Assembly (NCBI RefSeq): GCF_013137895.1
Contig: NZ_CP053538.1
Span: 2,107,501 to 2,171,500, forward strand
Direction of reading: 5' to 3'
Length of the DNA stretch: 64,000 nt
Origin: Hymenobacter taeanensis
Lineage (GTDB): Bacteria > Bacteroidota > Bacteroidia > Cytophagales > Hymenobacteraceae
Every line of letters begins with the position of its first letter. Within the stretch, counting starts at the first letter, position 1. Positions 36,455-44,645 of the stretch are shown here, piece by piece. The position numbers were made by a program, and so were the translations under genes. The notes under the pieces are model-generated. The model did not search any database. It saw only the letters and a list, made by a program, of their open reading frames with translations, and was not told the DNA's origin.

Positions 36455-36489
36455 GTGGCCTAGCGGCCCAGTCGCAGCGAATTTAAGAG

Positions 36490-36532
36490 GCAGCCTCTCT
36501 TGACCTATAATGGGCTTGAGAGGCTGCTTTTT
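36490..36532 (+). terminator. intrinsic terminator after ppa
   Basis: Arms of 10 bases (36490-36499 and 36518-36527) followed by TTTTT; it lies 36 bp past the ppa stop. Confidence 0.8.
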
Positions 36533-36741
36533 GGGTGGAACAGGTACAGGTATGGGTCAGTGTGGCGGCTGCTACTGCTGAGCCGTCCTTAAGCCACTCC
36601 ACCAAAGGACTCTGGTCTTCGCTTGTATATTATCAGTTGAGTAAGAATAGCCCACTGCTAGTGGTGTAGCGCTGCTGCCTAGTAAGGAGCTTAGACAAGT
36701 GCTCCTGCATGGTGGGGCTGCCACCTTGAGTTAGAATTACT

Positions 36742-36822
36742 ATGCTTGCGGCCATTACTGTTGGGTTGGTATCTGTGGTCGGAGCGTTTTCTGAAAGTTA
36801 CTTTTTAGAGCTGGCAGAATAG
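36742..36822 (+). CDS. possible 26-residue hydrophobic peptide in the ppa-UbiA gap
   Basis: The frame reads MLAAITVGLVSVVGAFSESY then FLELAE and stops at TAG. It could be a small membrane peptide or chance. Apart from the terminator at 36490-36532, the 528-bp gap 36455-36982 shows nothing else I can support. Confidence 0.15.
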   Translation: MLAAITVGLVSVVGAFSESYFLELAE

Positions 36823-36982
36823 AGTTTTCTCCATTGTAGGCTTCTATACCTTTCTGTGCCAGCACGGGTTATCGGATTCAAAACCAGTGGGTGCCTCGCA
36901 TGGCGAAACCGGCAAATAGCCCTGCGGCCTTCTATCTTCGTGCTGGCACATCGGGCATAGGTGTTTGCCACGTACTAGTCTC

Positions 36983-37891
36983 ATGTCCTCCGCGCGCTCA
37001 TCGGCTCCTGTACCAATTCCTCAGCTCAGCCATTCTTGGGTACGGAGCGCGCTGGATGCCGTGCTGTACAGTAGCACCTGGCTGGCGCTGGCGGCGCTAA
37101 GCCTCACCTGGGCCACGTTTCTGTTCTGGCAGGTGCATATTCCATGGCGGCTGGGTACCATGATTTTTACCGCCACGCTGTTCCTGTATAATCTCGATAG
37201 CGTGCTGCCTTATAAGCATAAGCAGCCGGTGGCCCTGTCGGGCCGCAAAAGCTGGATGCGGGCCCACCGCCAAAGCCTGTTCGCCCTGGCCATGGTAGCG
37301 CTGGCGGTAGCCGGTGGCTTGTTTTTGTGGGATGGCTGGCAGCAGCTGGTGGGCTTTATCGGGCACCTGGCCGTTATCTCCCTGCTCTACTCCCTGCCCG
37401 TAGTGAAAGTAAAAGATCGGTGGTGGGCGCTACGCGATTTTCCGCTGCTGAAGGTGTTTCTGATAGCGTATGTGTGGGCCGCCGTTACGGTCTGGATTCC
37501 GGCACTCTATCTGCATTTCTCTTTGCCAGAACCAGTGGTGCTGATATTGTTTGCGCGCCGCTTTCTGTTCATCCTGGCGCTGGCTTTCGTGTTTGATATT
37601 CGCGACTACAGCAAAGACCGCCTAATTGGTACCCACACGTTTCCGGGAGTATTTGGGGTGCGCGCTACTAAGCTAGTAGCCTTAGCGGCGCTGGTAGCTG
37701 CCGCCCTGCTAGTACCTATTGGCATGCCTGTACACAACCAGGTAGTGTATCTGCTCCCATTGCTGCTAGCGGCCGGGGTAATTTGGTGGGCTGATGAGTC
37801 GCGGTCGGATTATTTTTTTGCGTTACTGGCCGATGGAGTAATGATAGTACAGTTCTTGGTAGTATGGGCAGCTAATACGTTTTTGCATTAA
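36983..37891 (+). CDS. UbiA-superfamily-like membrane protein with a degenerate first motif
   Basis: About 302 residues from the ATG at 36983 (an in-frame TTG lies at 36965). Some eight membrane helices alternate with two cytoplasmic loops where UbiA prenyltransferases bind Mg-diphosphate. The second loop keeps an Asp-rich motif (DIRDYSKDRLIGTHTFPGVF), but the first has YNLDSVLPYKHKQ in place of NDxxDxxxD. Members make quinones, haem O or membrane lipids; the reduced first motif suggests altered or lost activity. It shares its strand with the GH92 gene, 44 bp away. Family assignment is by fold pattern; the substrate is unknown. Confidence 0.65.
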   Translation: MSSARSSAPVPIPQLSHSWVRSALDAVLYSSTWLALAALSLTWATFLFWQVHIPWRLGTMIFTATLFLYNLDSVLPYKHKQPVALSGRKSWMRAHRQSLFALAMVALAVAGGLFLWDGWQQLVGFIGHLAVISLLYSLPVVKVKDRWWALRDFPLLKVFLIAYVWAAVTVWIPALYLHFSLPEPVVLILFARRFLFILALAFVFDIRDYSKDRLIGTHTFPGVFGVRATKLVALAALVAAALLVPIGMPVHNQVVYLLPLLLAAGVIWWADESRSDYFFALLADGVMIVQFLVVWAANTFLH

Positions 37892-37935
37892 GGTAGGAAG
37901 GTGTAGTTTGCAGCCGAGTCACATCCGCTGCCGCT

Positions 37936-40221
37936 ATGCCCAGATTACTCTCGTTCCTCATTTTTCTCGGAATTCTTGTTGCTGCCCAGCCTGTACTAGG
38001 CCAGTCAACTGACTTGGTGCACTGGGTAAACCCCCTGATGGGTACCGACTCTAAACCGGAGCTTTCCAATGGCAACACGTACCCAGCCATTGCCTTGCCC
38101 TGGGGCATGAACTTCTGGATGCCGCAAACCGGCAAAATGGGCAGCGGCTGGGCTTACCAGTACAGCGCCGATAAGATCAGAGGGTTCAAGCAAACCCATC
38201 AGCCCTCACCCTGGATGAATGACTACGGGCAATTCGCTCTTATGCCCATTACCGGCAAGCTGCGCTTTGAGGAAGATGCCCGCGCCAGCTGGTTCTCACA
38301 TAAGGCCGAAACCGCCACGCCCTATTACTACAGCGTGTACCTGGCCGACCACGACGTAACAACGGAAATAACGCCCACGGAGCGTGCGGCTCGTTTCCGT
38401 TTCACCTTCCCCAAGACCGATAGCGCCTACGTGGTGCTCGATGCACTGGATAAGGGCTCGTACGTGAAGCTGCTGCCCCAGCAGAACAAAATCATTGGCT
38501 ACACCACCCGCAACAGCAAGGGCGTACCGCAAAACTTTAAGAACTACTTCGTGCTGGAGTTTGATCATCCTTTCACCAGCACTACCATCTACCAGGATAA
38601 AAAGCTCGATGCTACTGCTCTAGAGGCCCAGGCTAACCATACCGGTGCGGTAGTGGGTTTTCGGACGCGTAAGGGCGAGCAGGTAAACGTGCGAGTGGCC
38701 TCCTCCTTCATCAGCCCTGAGCAGGCCGAAATCAACTTGCGGGAAATTGGGCAGGATGATTTTGAGGCTGTAAAGCAAAAGGCCCGGCAAGTCTGGAATG
38801 AGCAGCTTGGCCGCATTCAGGTAGAAGGGGGTTCCGATGATCAACTGCGCACCTTCTACTCGTGCCTGTACCGCTCCCTACTGTTTCCGCGCAAATTTTA
38901 TGAGCTGGATGCGGCCGGCAAGCCCGTGCACTACAGCCCCTACAACGGGCAGGTGCTGCCCGGTTACCTCTACACCGATACCGGCTTCTGGGACACGTTC
39001 CGGGCGCTTTTTCCCTTCCTGAACCTGATGTACCCGAGCGTAAACGCCCAAATTCAGGAGGGGCTGGTGCATGCGTATGAGGAAGGCGGCTGGTTGCCGG
39101 AGTGGGGCAGCCCCGGCTACCGCAACATCATGATCGGGAACAACTCGGCCTCGGTGGTGGCCGATGCCTACCTGAAAGGCGTGCGCGGCTACGACATCAA
39201 CAAGCTCTACGAGGCGCTGCTGCACGGGGCCAACAACGCCGGCCCCATGGAGGCCGTGGGCCGGGCCGGAGTGGCCTACTACAACAAGCTCGGCTACGTG
39301 CCCTACGATGTGAAAATCAACGAAAACGCGGCTCGCACGCTGGAATACGCCTACGACGACTTCACGATTTACCAACTAGGCAAGGCACTGGGCCGCCCTC
39401 AGAAGGAAATCAACGTGTATGCCAAGCGCAGCCAGAACTACCGTAATCTCTTCGACAAGCAAACCGGCCTGATGCGGGGCAAAAATCAGAACGGCAAGTT
39501 CCAAACACCTTTCAACCCCTTTAAGTGGGGCGATGCCTTCACGGAGGGCAACAGCTGGCACTACACCTGGTCGGTGTTTCATGATGTGCAGGGTTTGATG
39601 GACCTAATGGGCGGCCGCAAGCCCTTCGTGGCTACCCTGGATACCGTATTTACGCTGGCGCCGGTGTTTGATGATTCCTACTACGGGGGCGTGATTCACG
39701 AAATCAGGGAGATGCAGATTGCCAACATGGGCAACTACGCCCATGGCAACCAGCCCATTCAGCACATGGTGTACCTTTATAACTACGCCGGCCAGCCCTG
39801 GAAAACGCAGTACTGGGCCCGCGAAGTGCTCAACCGCCTCTACCAGCCCACCCCCGACGGCTACTGCGGCGACGAAGACAACGGCCAAACATCGGCGTGG
39901 TATGTTTTCTCGGCCCTGGGCTTCTACCCGGTTTGCCCCGGCACCGACCAGTACGTACTGGGCGCGCCCCTCTTCAAAAAAATCACGCTGAATTTAGAAA
40001 ACGGCAAGCAGGTAGTGCTCAACGCACCCAGCAATAGCGCCGAGAACCGGTATATCCAGAACCTCACCCTCAACGGACAGGCCTACAACGAGAACTGGCT
40101 GAGCTACCAGACCCTCATGCAGGGCGCCACGCTCAATTTTGACATGGCCCCCACGCCCAACACTGGCCGGGGCACCACTCAGGAAGCTGCGCCTTACTCC
40201 TTCTCAAAGCCGCGCCGGTAG
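37936..40221 (+). CDS. GH92 family glycosidase (putative alpha-mannosidase)
   Basis: 761 residues with a signal peptide (LLSFLIFLGILVAAQPVLGQ). The GH92 start is VHWVNPLMGTDSKPELSNGN, followed by NTYPAIALPWGMNFW, FYSCLYRSLLFPRKFYELDA, DTGFWDTFRALFPFLNLMYP, then WLPEWGSPGYRNIMIGNNSA and, late in the chain, GYCGDEDNGQTSAWYVFSAL with the catalytic-loop acids. These enzymes cut alpha-mannosides with inversion and need Ca. Exported to periplasm or surface; no T9SS sorting domain is visible. The last 18 bases overlap the end of the convergent NAD(P)HX repair gene. Confidence 0.93.
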   Translation: MPRLLSFLIFLGILVAAQPVLGQSTDLVHWVNPLMGTDSKPELSNGNTYPAIALPWGMNFWMPQTGKMGSGWAYQYSADKIRGFKQTHQPSPWMNDYGQFALMPITGKLRFEEDARASWFSHKAETATPYYYSVYLADHDVTTEITPTERAARFRFTFPKTDSAYVVLDALDKGSYVKLLPQQNKIIGYTTRNSKGVPQNFKNYFVLEFDHPFTSTTIYQDKKLDATALEAQANHTGAVVGFRTRKGEQVNVRVASSFISPEQAEINLREIGQDDFEAVKQKARQVWNEQLGRIQVEGGSDDQLRTFYSCLYRSLLFPRKFYELDAAGKPVHYSPYNGQVLPGYLYTDTGFWDTFRALFPFLNLMYPSVNAQIQEGLVHAYEEGGWLPEWGSPGYRNIMIGNNSASVVADAYLKGVRGYDINKLYEALLHGANNAGPMEAVGRAGVAYYNKLGYVPYDVKINENAARTLEYAYDDFTIYQLGKALGRPQKEINVYAKRSQNYRNLFDKQTGLMRGKNQNGKFQTPFNPFKWGDAFTEGNSWHYTWSVFHDVQGLMDLMGGRKPFVATLDTVFTLAPVFDDSYYGGVIHEIREMQIANMGNYAHGNQPIQHMVYLYNYAGQPWKTQYWAREVLNRLYQPTPDGYCGDEDNGQTSAWYVFSALGFYPVCPGTDQYVLGAPLFKKITLNLENGKQVVLNAPSNSAENRYIQNLTLNGQAYNENWLSYQTLMQGATLNFDMAPTPNTGRGTTQEAAPYSFSKPRR

Positions 40222-41724
40222 CGTGGTAAGCTTCTGTAGCGCCGGCCCAATGTAGCGCACAATATCACCGGCTACGAGGCCCGCCTGGCCGGTTTCTTCG
40301 GCGGCTAGGTCGCCGGCACGGCCGTGGGCGTAGAGGCCTAGTAAGGCCGCATCGAGCGGGGAGAGGCGCTGGTCGGTGCGTAGGGCCAGCAGCAGGCCCG
40401 TTAGCACATCGCCACTGCCGCCGGTGGCCATACCGGGGTTTCCAGTGCTGTTGAAGTAGAGAGTACCGTCGGGTGTGGCTAGAGCGGTATAGGCCCCCTT
40501 AAGCACGCAGTAGCAGCGGCGCTGGCGGGCAAAGTTGCGGAGCAGCTCCAGGCGGTGGTAGTCGTCGCGGGCCGGCTCGGTGAGGCGCTCAAACTCCTTG
40601 GGGTGGGGCGTTAGCAGTGTATCGGGCGGCAGCAGGTCCAGCAGTTCCCGGTTGGCTCCGAGCAGGTTGAGGGCGTCGGCATCAAGTACCAGCGGCACGT
40701 CGGCTTCGCGGAGCAGCTGCTCCAGCACATCTCGGGTGGCAGCCTCCTGGCCTATCCCCGGCCCAATCCCGATGGCTGCGTATGGCTTCAGGTCGGGCAG
40801 CTCAGTCACGAAGTCGGTAGCCGGATCGGTGAGGGCCATGGCTTCAGGAGCCGAAATCTGCAAGATGTCGTAGCCTGCGGCTGGTACCCGCACGGTGAGC
40901 AGCCCCACGCCCCCATGCAGGCAGGCGCGGGAGGCCAACACGGCGGCTCCTAATTTTCCGCGGCTGCCTGCCAAAAGCAGCGCGTGGCCAAATGTGCCCT
41001 TGTGGCTGAACTGGGGGCGCTGGGGCAAACGACCGGCCAGCAACACGGCATCGACATAGTAAGTATCCACCAAGCTAGTGTGGATAAACTCCTCGTTCAA
41101 CCCAATGGGCAGCACATGCCACTGGCCTACGAAGGGCGCGTTTTGGGGAAGCAGAAAAGCCAGCTTCGGCAGCTCAAAGCTGATAGTGTAGCGTGCCTGT
41201 ACCACTACGCTGTCGGCGGGTTGAGGAGCGTCGGTATATAGCCCTGATGGTACATCTACGGCTATAACGCGTGCCTGGGCCTTGTTGAGGTGCTGTACCA
41301 CGCTGGCCGCCACATCTGTTAGCGGGCGGCGTAGGCCAGTCCCGAACAGGGCATCGAGCACGATAGTGTGCGGGAGCAGGCGCGGCAGCTTCTGCGGGTT
41401 CAGTTCAGCGCAGGGTAGCTCTTCAGGCAGGCGTTGGCGGTTGAGGGTAAAATCGGGGGAGTGTTTGGGGGCCGGCAGCAGCCACACGCGCACGGCATAG
41501 CCCGCTTCATGCAGCTGGCGGGCCACTACCAGCCCGTCGCCGCCATTGTTGCCGGGGCCACAGAAGATATGAATTTCGCCGGGCTCATCGGGCTCTACGC
41601 GTTCCATAAGCCAGCTGCTGAGGGCAGTGGCGGCGCGCTCCATCAGCTCCTCGGAGCGGATGCCTTCGGCTTGAATGGTAGCTTGGTCGGCTTGGCGGGT
41701 CTGATCGGCGGACAGGATTTTCAT
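40204..41724 (-). CDS. nnr: bifunctional NAD(P)HX epimerase / ADP-dependent dehydratase
   Basis: 506 residues. The N-terminal YjeF_N epimerase domain (to about residue 220) shows FCGPGNNGGDGLVVARQLHE, VLDALFGTGLRRPL and VIAVDVPSGLYTD. The C-terminal ribokinase-like carbohydrate-kinase domain shows GTFGHALLLAGSRGKLGAAV, GIGPGIGQEAAT, TLLTPHPKEFERL and NPGMATGGSGDVLTGLLLAL. Together they repair hydrated NADH and NADPH: the epimerase interconverts R and S forms and the dehydratase restores the cofactor using ADP or ATP. Normal two-domain length. It overlaps the GH92 stop region by 18 bp in a tail-to-tail arrangement. Confidence 0.95.
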   Translation of the reverse strand: MKILSADQTRQADQATIQAEGIRSEELMERAATALSSWLMERVEPDEPGEIHIFCGPGNNGGDGLVVARQLHEAGYAVRVWLLPAPKHSPDFTLNRQRLPEELPCAELNPQKLPRLLPHTIVLDALFGTGLRRPLTDVAASVVQHLNKAQARVIAVDVPSGLYTDAPQPADSVVVQARYTISFELPKLAFLLPQNAPFVGQWHVLPIGLNEEFIHTSLVDTYYVDAVLLAGRLPQRPQFSHKGTFGHALLLAGSRGKLGAAVLASRACLHGGVGLLTVRVPAAGYDILQISAPEAMALTDPATDFVTELPDLKPYAAIGIGPGIGQEAATRDVLEQLLREADVPLVLDADALNLLGANRELLDLLPPDTLLTPHPKEFERLTEPARDDYHRLELLRNFARQRRCYCVLKGAYTALATPDGTLYFNSTGNPGMATGGSGDVLTGLLLALRTDQRLSPLDAALLGLYAHGRAGDLAAEETGQAGLVAGDIVRYIGPALQKLTTLPARL

Positions 41725-41889
41725 AGGAAAGCGAGCGGGAGAAGAGAGCAGAGCACTTGCTGCATACGAGACCCACTGGCGGAATGATAGGTGCAGAGCA
41801 GCTGCACTAAACTCAACGGGTGAAAACTTCCCGACAGCTCAGCGCGTTTGCACTACCATCTGATTCTTCTGAACTAAGCTTCACAACCC

Positions 41890-42351
41890 ATGCAAACCTG
41901 GAATGATGTTATCCGGCTGGCCAACCACGGCAGCCCGGCCCCCGATAAGCGGGTAGAAAAAACGGATGCCGAATGGCGCGCTCAGCTCACGCCTCAGCAA
42001 TACCACGTTACGCGGGAGCACGGCACCGAGCGGGCCTTTAGCGGGGAGTACTGCGAAGCCCACGAAGCCGGCCTGTACGCCTGCGTGTGTTGCGGAACAC
42101 CGCTCTACGACTCGCGCACCAAGTTCGAGTCGGGTACGGGGTGGCCTAGCTTCACGCAGCCAGTGAAAGACAACGCCCTCAAATACAAGAAAGATACTAG
42201 CTATGGCATGACCCGCGTAGAAGTGCTCTGCAACACCTGCGACGCCCACCAGGGCCACGTTTTCCCTGACGGGCCACCACCAAGTGGCCTACGCCTGTGC
42301 ATTAACTCGGCTTCGGTGAAGCTAGTGAGTGAGCCCGAAAAAGTGGCCTAG
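41890..42351 (+). CDS. msrB: peptide-methionine (R)-S-oxide reductase MsrB
   Basis: 153 residues, no signal peptide, cytosolic. MsrB reduces the R epimer of methionine sulfoxide. The two zinc-binding Cys pairs are Cys65/Cys68 ([10 protein letters not shown]) and Cys114/Cys117 ([13 protein letters not shown]). The signature [10 protein letters not shown] and the catalytic Cys137 in [13 protein letters not shown] are present. The resolving cysteine seen in some two-Cys forms is not obvious. Stand-alone gene with its own terminator. Confidence 0.95.
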   Translation: MQTWNDVIRLANHGSPAPDKRVEKTDAEWRAQLTPQQYHVTREHGTERAFSGEYCEAHEAGLYACVCCGTPLYDSRTKFESGTGWPSFTQPVKDNALKYKKDTSYGMTRVEVLCNTCDAHQGHVFPDGPPPSGLRLCINSASVKLVSEPEKVA

Positions 42352-42376
42352 CGCTTACCTAGTTAGGGTAGTAAAT

Positions 42377-42409
42377 AACAGCCTCCTTGCCACTGGTAAG
42401 GAGGCTGTT
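42377..42409 (+). terminator. intrinsic terminator after msrB
   Basis: Perfect 12-base arms (42377-42388, 42398-42409) with a 9-base loop, followed by a T-rich stretch (CTTCTTTT). Confidence 0.85.
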
Positions 42410-42538
42410 CTTCTTTTAGCATGAGCCAGCGTAAATAGGGTGCCGCACCGGAAAAAATGACGATTTTCGCACCCCCTTTTGCTAACACTTGTTACTGGCA
42501 ATACCACCCGTTTCTCCCACCATTCGCCCACCCCACCC

Positions 42539-43444
42539 ATGTCATTGCTCTTCAATAATTTCGCTAGCTGGCAGACCCATTGCGCCGCCACTCAGGAGCC
42601 CCTTTATCAGCCCGTATTGGCTTACGAGATTGAACAAAAGGGCCGCACCGAGGAGCAAATATGGAATGGCCTGCAGCGGGCATATGATGTAATGCGCGAC
42701 GCCGTGCACACTGGCCTGACCCAGGACATGACCTCGCGCTCGGGTATGGTGAACAATGGGGCCAAAAAGATTGCCGCCTCCCCCGTAACCGTGCTTTCGC
42801 CGGAGTTCAAGCAGCTGGTTACCCGCGCTTTGGGCGCCAAAGAAGTAAACTCCTGCATGGGCCGTGTAGTGGCCGCCCCCACGGCGGGCGCCTCCGGTAT
42901 TTTGCCCGGGGTGCTGGTCACGCTCCAGGATCTGCATAAGCTCGACGACCGCAAGATTCTGGAAGGCCTGCTGGTAGCCGCCGGTATTGCTCTCATTATT
43001 GAGCAGAATGCCTCGTTGGCCGGCGCCGTAGGTGGTTGCCAGGCCGAAACCGGCTCGGCGGCTGCTATGGGCTCGGGCGCTATTGTGTATTGCCTGGGGG
43101 GCTCCGTTGAGGAAGTATTTGCTGCCGTGGCCATCACCATCCAGTGTATGCTGGGCCTCATCTGCGACCCCGTGGCGGGGCTGGTGGAGGTGCCTTGCGT
43201 GGTACGTAATGCCTCAGCAGCAGCTATTGCCTTCAGCTCCGCCCAAATTGCCATTGCCGGCGTCGATCCGGTGATTCCTGTTGATCAGTGCGTAGCTGCC
43301 CTCGGCGAGGTAGGTCAGAGCATGGAAACCCGTTACAAGGAAACCGCTCTGGGGGGCCTGGCTAACACTACCCGCGGCCGCGAAATCGAGAAGATGGTGC
43401 TGGTGCAGGATGTGCAGATACTGCCTGATGAGGACGACCAGTAG
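42539..43444 (+). CDS. sdaAA: L-serine ammonia-lyase (iron-sulfur), alpha chain
   Basis: About 301 residues from the ATG at 42539 (MSLLFNNFASWQTHC); an upstream in-frame start at 42479 adds a non-conserved leader. The enzyme turns L-serine into pyruvate and ammonia with a [4Fe-4S] cluster. The family motifs are NSCMGRVVAAPTAGASGILP, GGCQAETGSAAAMGSGA and LICDPVAGLVEVPCVVRNAS; the Cys residues in these loops include the cluster ligands. Only the alpha (catalytic) domain is here; the beta domain found N-terminally in single-chain enzymes is missing, so a separate sdaAB is expected elsewhere. Confidence 0.9.
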   Translation: MSLLFNNFASWQTHCAATQEPLYQPVLAYEIEQKGRTEEQIWNGLQRAYDVMRDAVHTGLTQDMTSRSGMVNNGAKKIAASPVTVLSPEFKQLVTRALGAKEVNSCMGRVVAAPTAGASGILPGVLVTLQDLHKLDDRKILEGLLVAAGIALIIEQNASLAGAVGGCQAETGSAAAMGSGAIVYCLGGSVEEVFAAVAITIQCMLGLICDPVAGLVEVPCVVRNASAAAIAFSSAQIAIAGVDPVIPVDQCVAALGEVGQSMETRYKETALGGLANTTRGREIEKMVLVQDVQILPDEDDQ

Positions 43445-43508
43445 CTGCCTTGCTACTGAGTTAAGGTGCCCACAAGCCTGCTAGGCCACTGCCAACCCAA
43501 CACCGAGG

Positions 43509-44558
43509 TTAGATGGGCTTAATTTCCGGCGCCATAGTGAGCTTGGCCAGATATAGTACGGCGGGGCTGTAGTGAGCCCGAAGCTCCTGGTATTTCTTCC
43601 AGGCGGCCTCCTCATCTGCTTGAATTGGGATTCCGGCCTTTGCCAGCTGCTGGCGGGCATCCCGGAAAGCGGAATGGTGCGGGTTAATATCCGGCTGGTA
43701 CTCACCAATGGCATCAGAGGCCTGAGTTTTGGCCGACATCTCAAAAAAACGCGATACGCGGTTGATGGCTACGCTGCCTGCCTTCAGGCACATTACCAGA
43801 TGCGCGTCGCGGGGGACATCTACGGTGCTGATCATTAAAGAGGCAGCATCCAGGATAAGGTCAGCCGCCGTAATCCAGGAGCGCCCCGGCTGTGGGGAGC
43901 GGAAAAACGACAGAATGGGCAGGGAGGTATGGGTTTCTTCAATCTCAATGAACCACTGCTCCCAGTTCTGCCACTGGGGGCCATGATGGAGCAGTTCGGC
44001 CTCGTGCAGCCAAATCAGTAGCTCAACGGCTGAGGCTCTGGGCCCAGCCCGCAGCTCTAGCCGCGCCACCGTCTGCTCCCGTCGCGAAAAAGCCTGGTAA
44101 ATGGTGGGTAGGTAGGAAATCAGCAGCGTGAGCAGCAGCAAGCCCAGCGTAGCCTCTGAGTACGACATCACGTTGGCCATGCCGTATTTGCTGGGTTCTT
44201 CTGAGCCTAGGGTGAGCAATGAACTGTTGCTGATGCGGTAGCAACGCTCCAGGTCGCCTTCGCCTAAGGCCCAGTAAATAATCATGTATCCGCAGCTTAC
44301 CACTCCTAGCCAGGCAATGGGCAGTGCCACTAGGCCTACGGGAGCATACAGCGCCATTACCTTATCGCGCTGCTCATAGGTTTTGCCCAAGGAGGCCAGA
44401 AGCTCAAATATCTTCCGGATGCCTTGAAACACCCAGTTGTTGAGCAGCACCGACTCGTTGCGGGGCAACACGAAAGACCGAATAGCCGACAAAACGGTGA
44501 TGCCCACCATAAAGGAGCCAACCGTGAAGGCTAGTGCATTGATCCCAGTTTCAAGCAT
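43509..44558 (-). CDS. channel-like membrane protein with an altered filter motif
   Basis: 349 residues. An N-terminal helix (ALAFTVGSFMVGITVLSAI), a second helix (LVALPIAWLGVVSCGYMIIY), a re-entrant-loop-like segment RISNSSLLTLGSEEPSK and a following helix (ATLGLLLLTLLISYLPTIYQ) give the helix-loop-helix plan of two-TM ion channels. The loop has TLGSEE where potassium channels have TxGYGD or TxGFGD. The rest (from about residue 160) is a soluble helical domain rich in Glu and Trp (WQNWEQWFIEIEETH). I do not recognise a named family; ion selectivity is unknown, and the channel idea is inference from layout. Confidence 0.55.
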   Translation of the reverse strand: MLETGINALAFTVGSFMVGITVLSAIRSFVLPRNESVLLNNWVFQGIRKIFELLASLGKTYEQRDKVMALYAPVGLVALPIAWLGVVSCGYMIIYWALGEGDLERCYRISNSSLLTLGSEEPSKYGMANVMSYSEATLGLLLLTLLISYLPTIYQAFSRREQTVARLELRAGPRASAVELLIWLHEAELLHHGPQWQNWEQWFIEIEETHTSLPILSFFRSPQPGRSWITAADLILDAASLMISTVDVPRDAHLVMCLKAGSVAINRVSRFFEMSAKTQASDAIGEYQPDINPHHSAFRDARQQLAKAGIPIQADEEAAWKKYQELRAHYSPAVLYLAKLTMAPEIKPI

Positions 44559-44645
44559 GTATACGTAGCAACCGGCGGCTGAACTGCCGCGCTTGCCTTG
44601 TACTTGGTTAAGGAACTGGGGGTTGGGCCAGAAGTAGAGTAATGC

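Noticed and set aside
42622..43254. 210-residue minus-strand frame opposite the serine dehydratase gene
   Set aside because: Antisense shadow created by codon bias; no motif or independent start signal.
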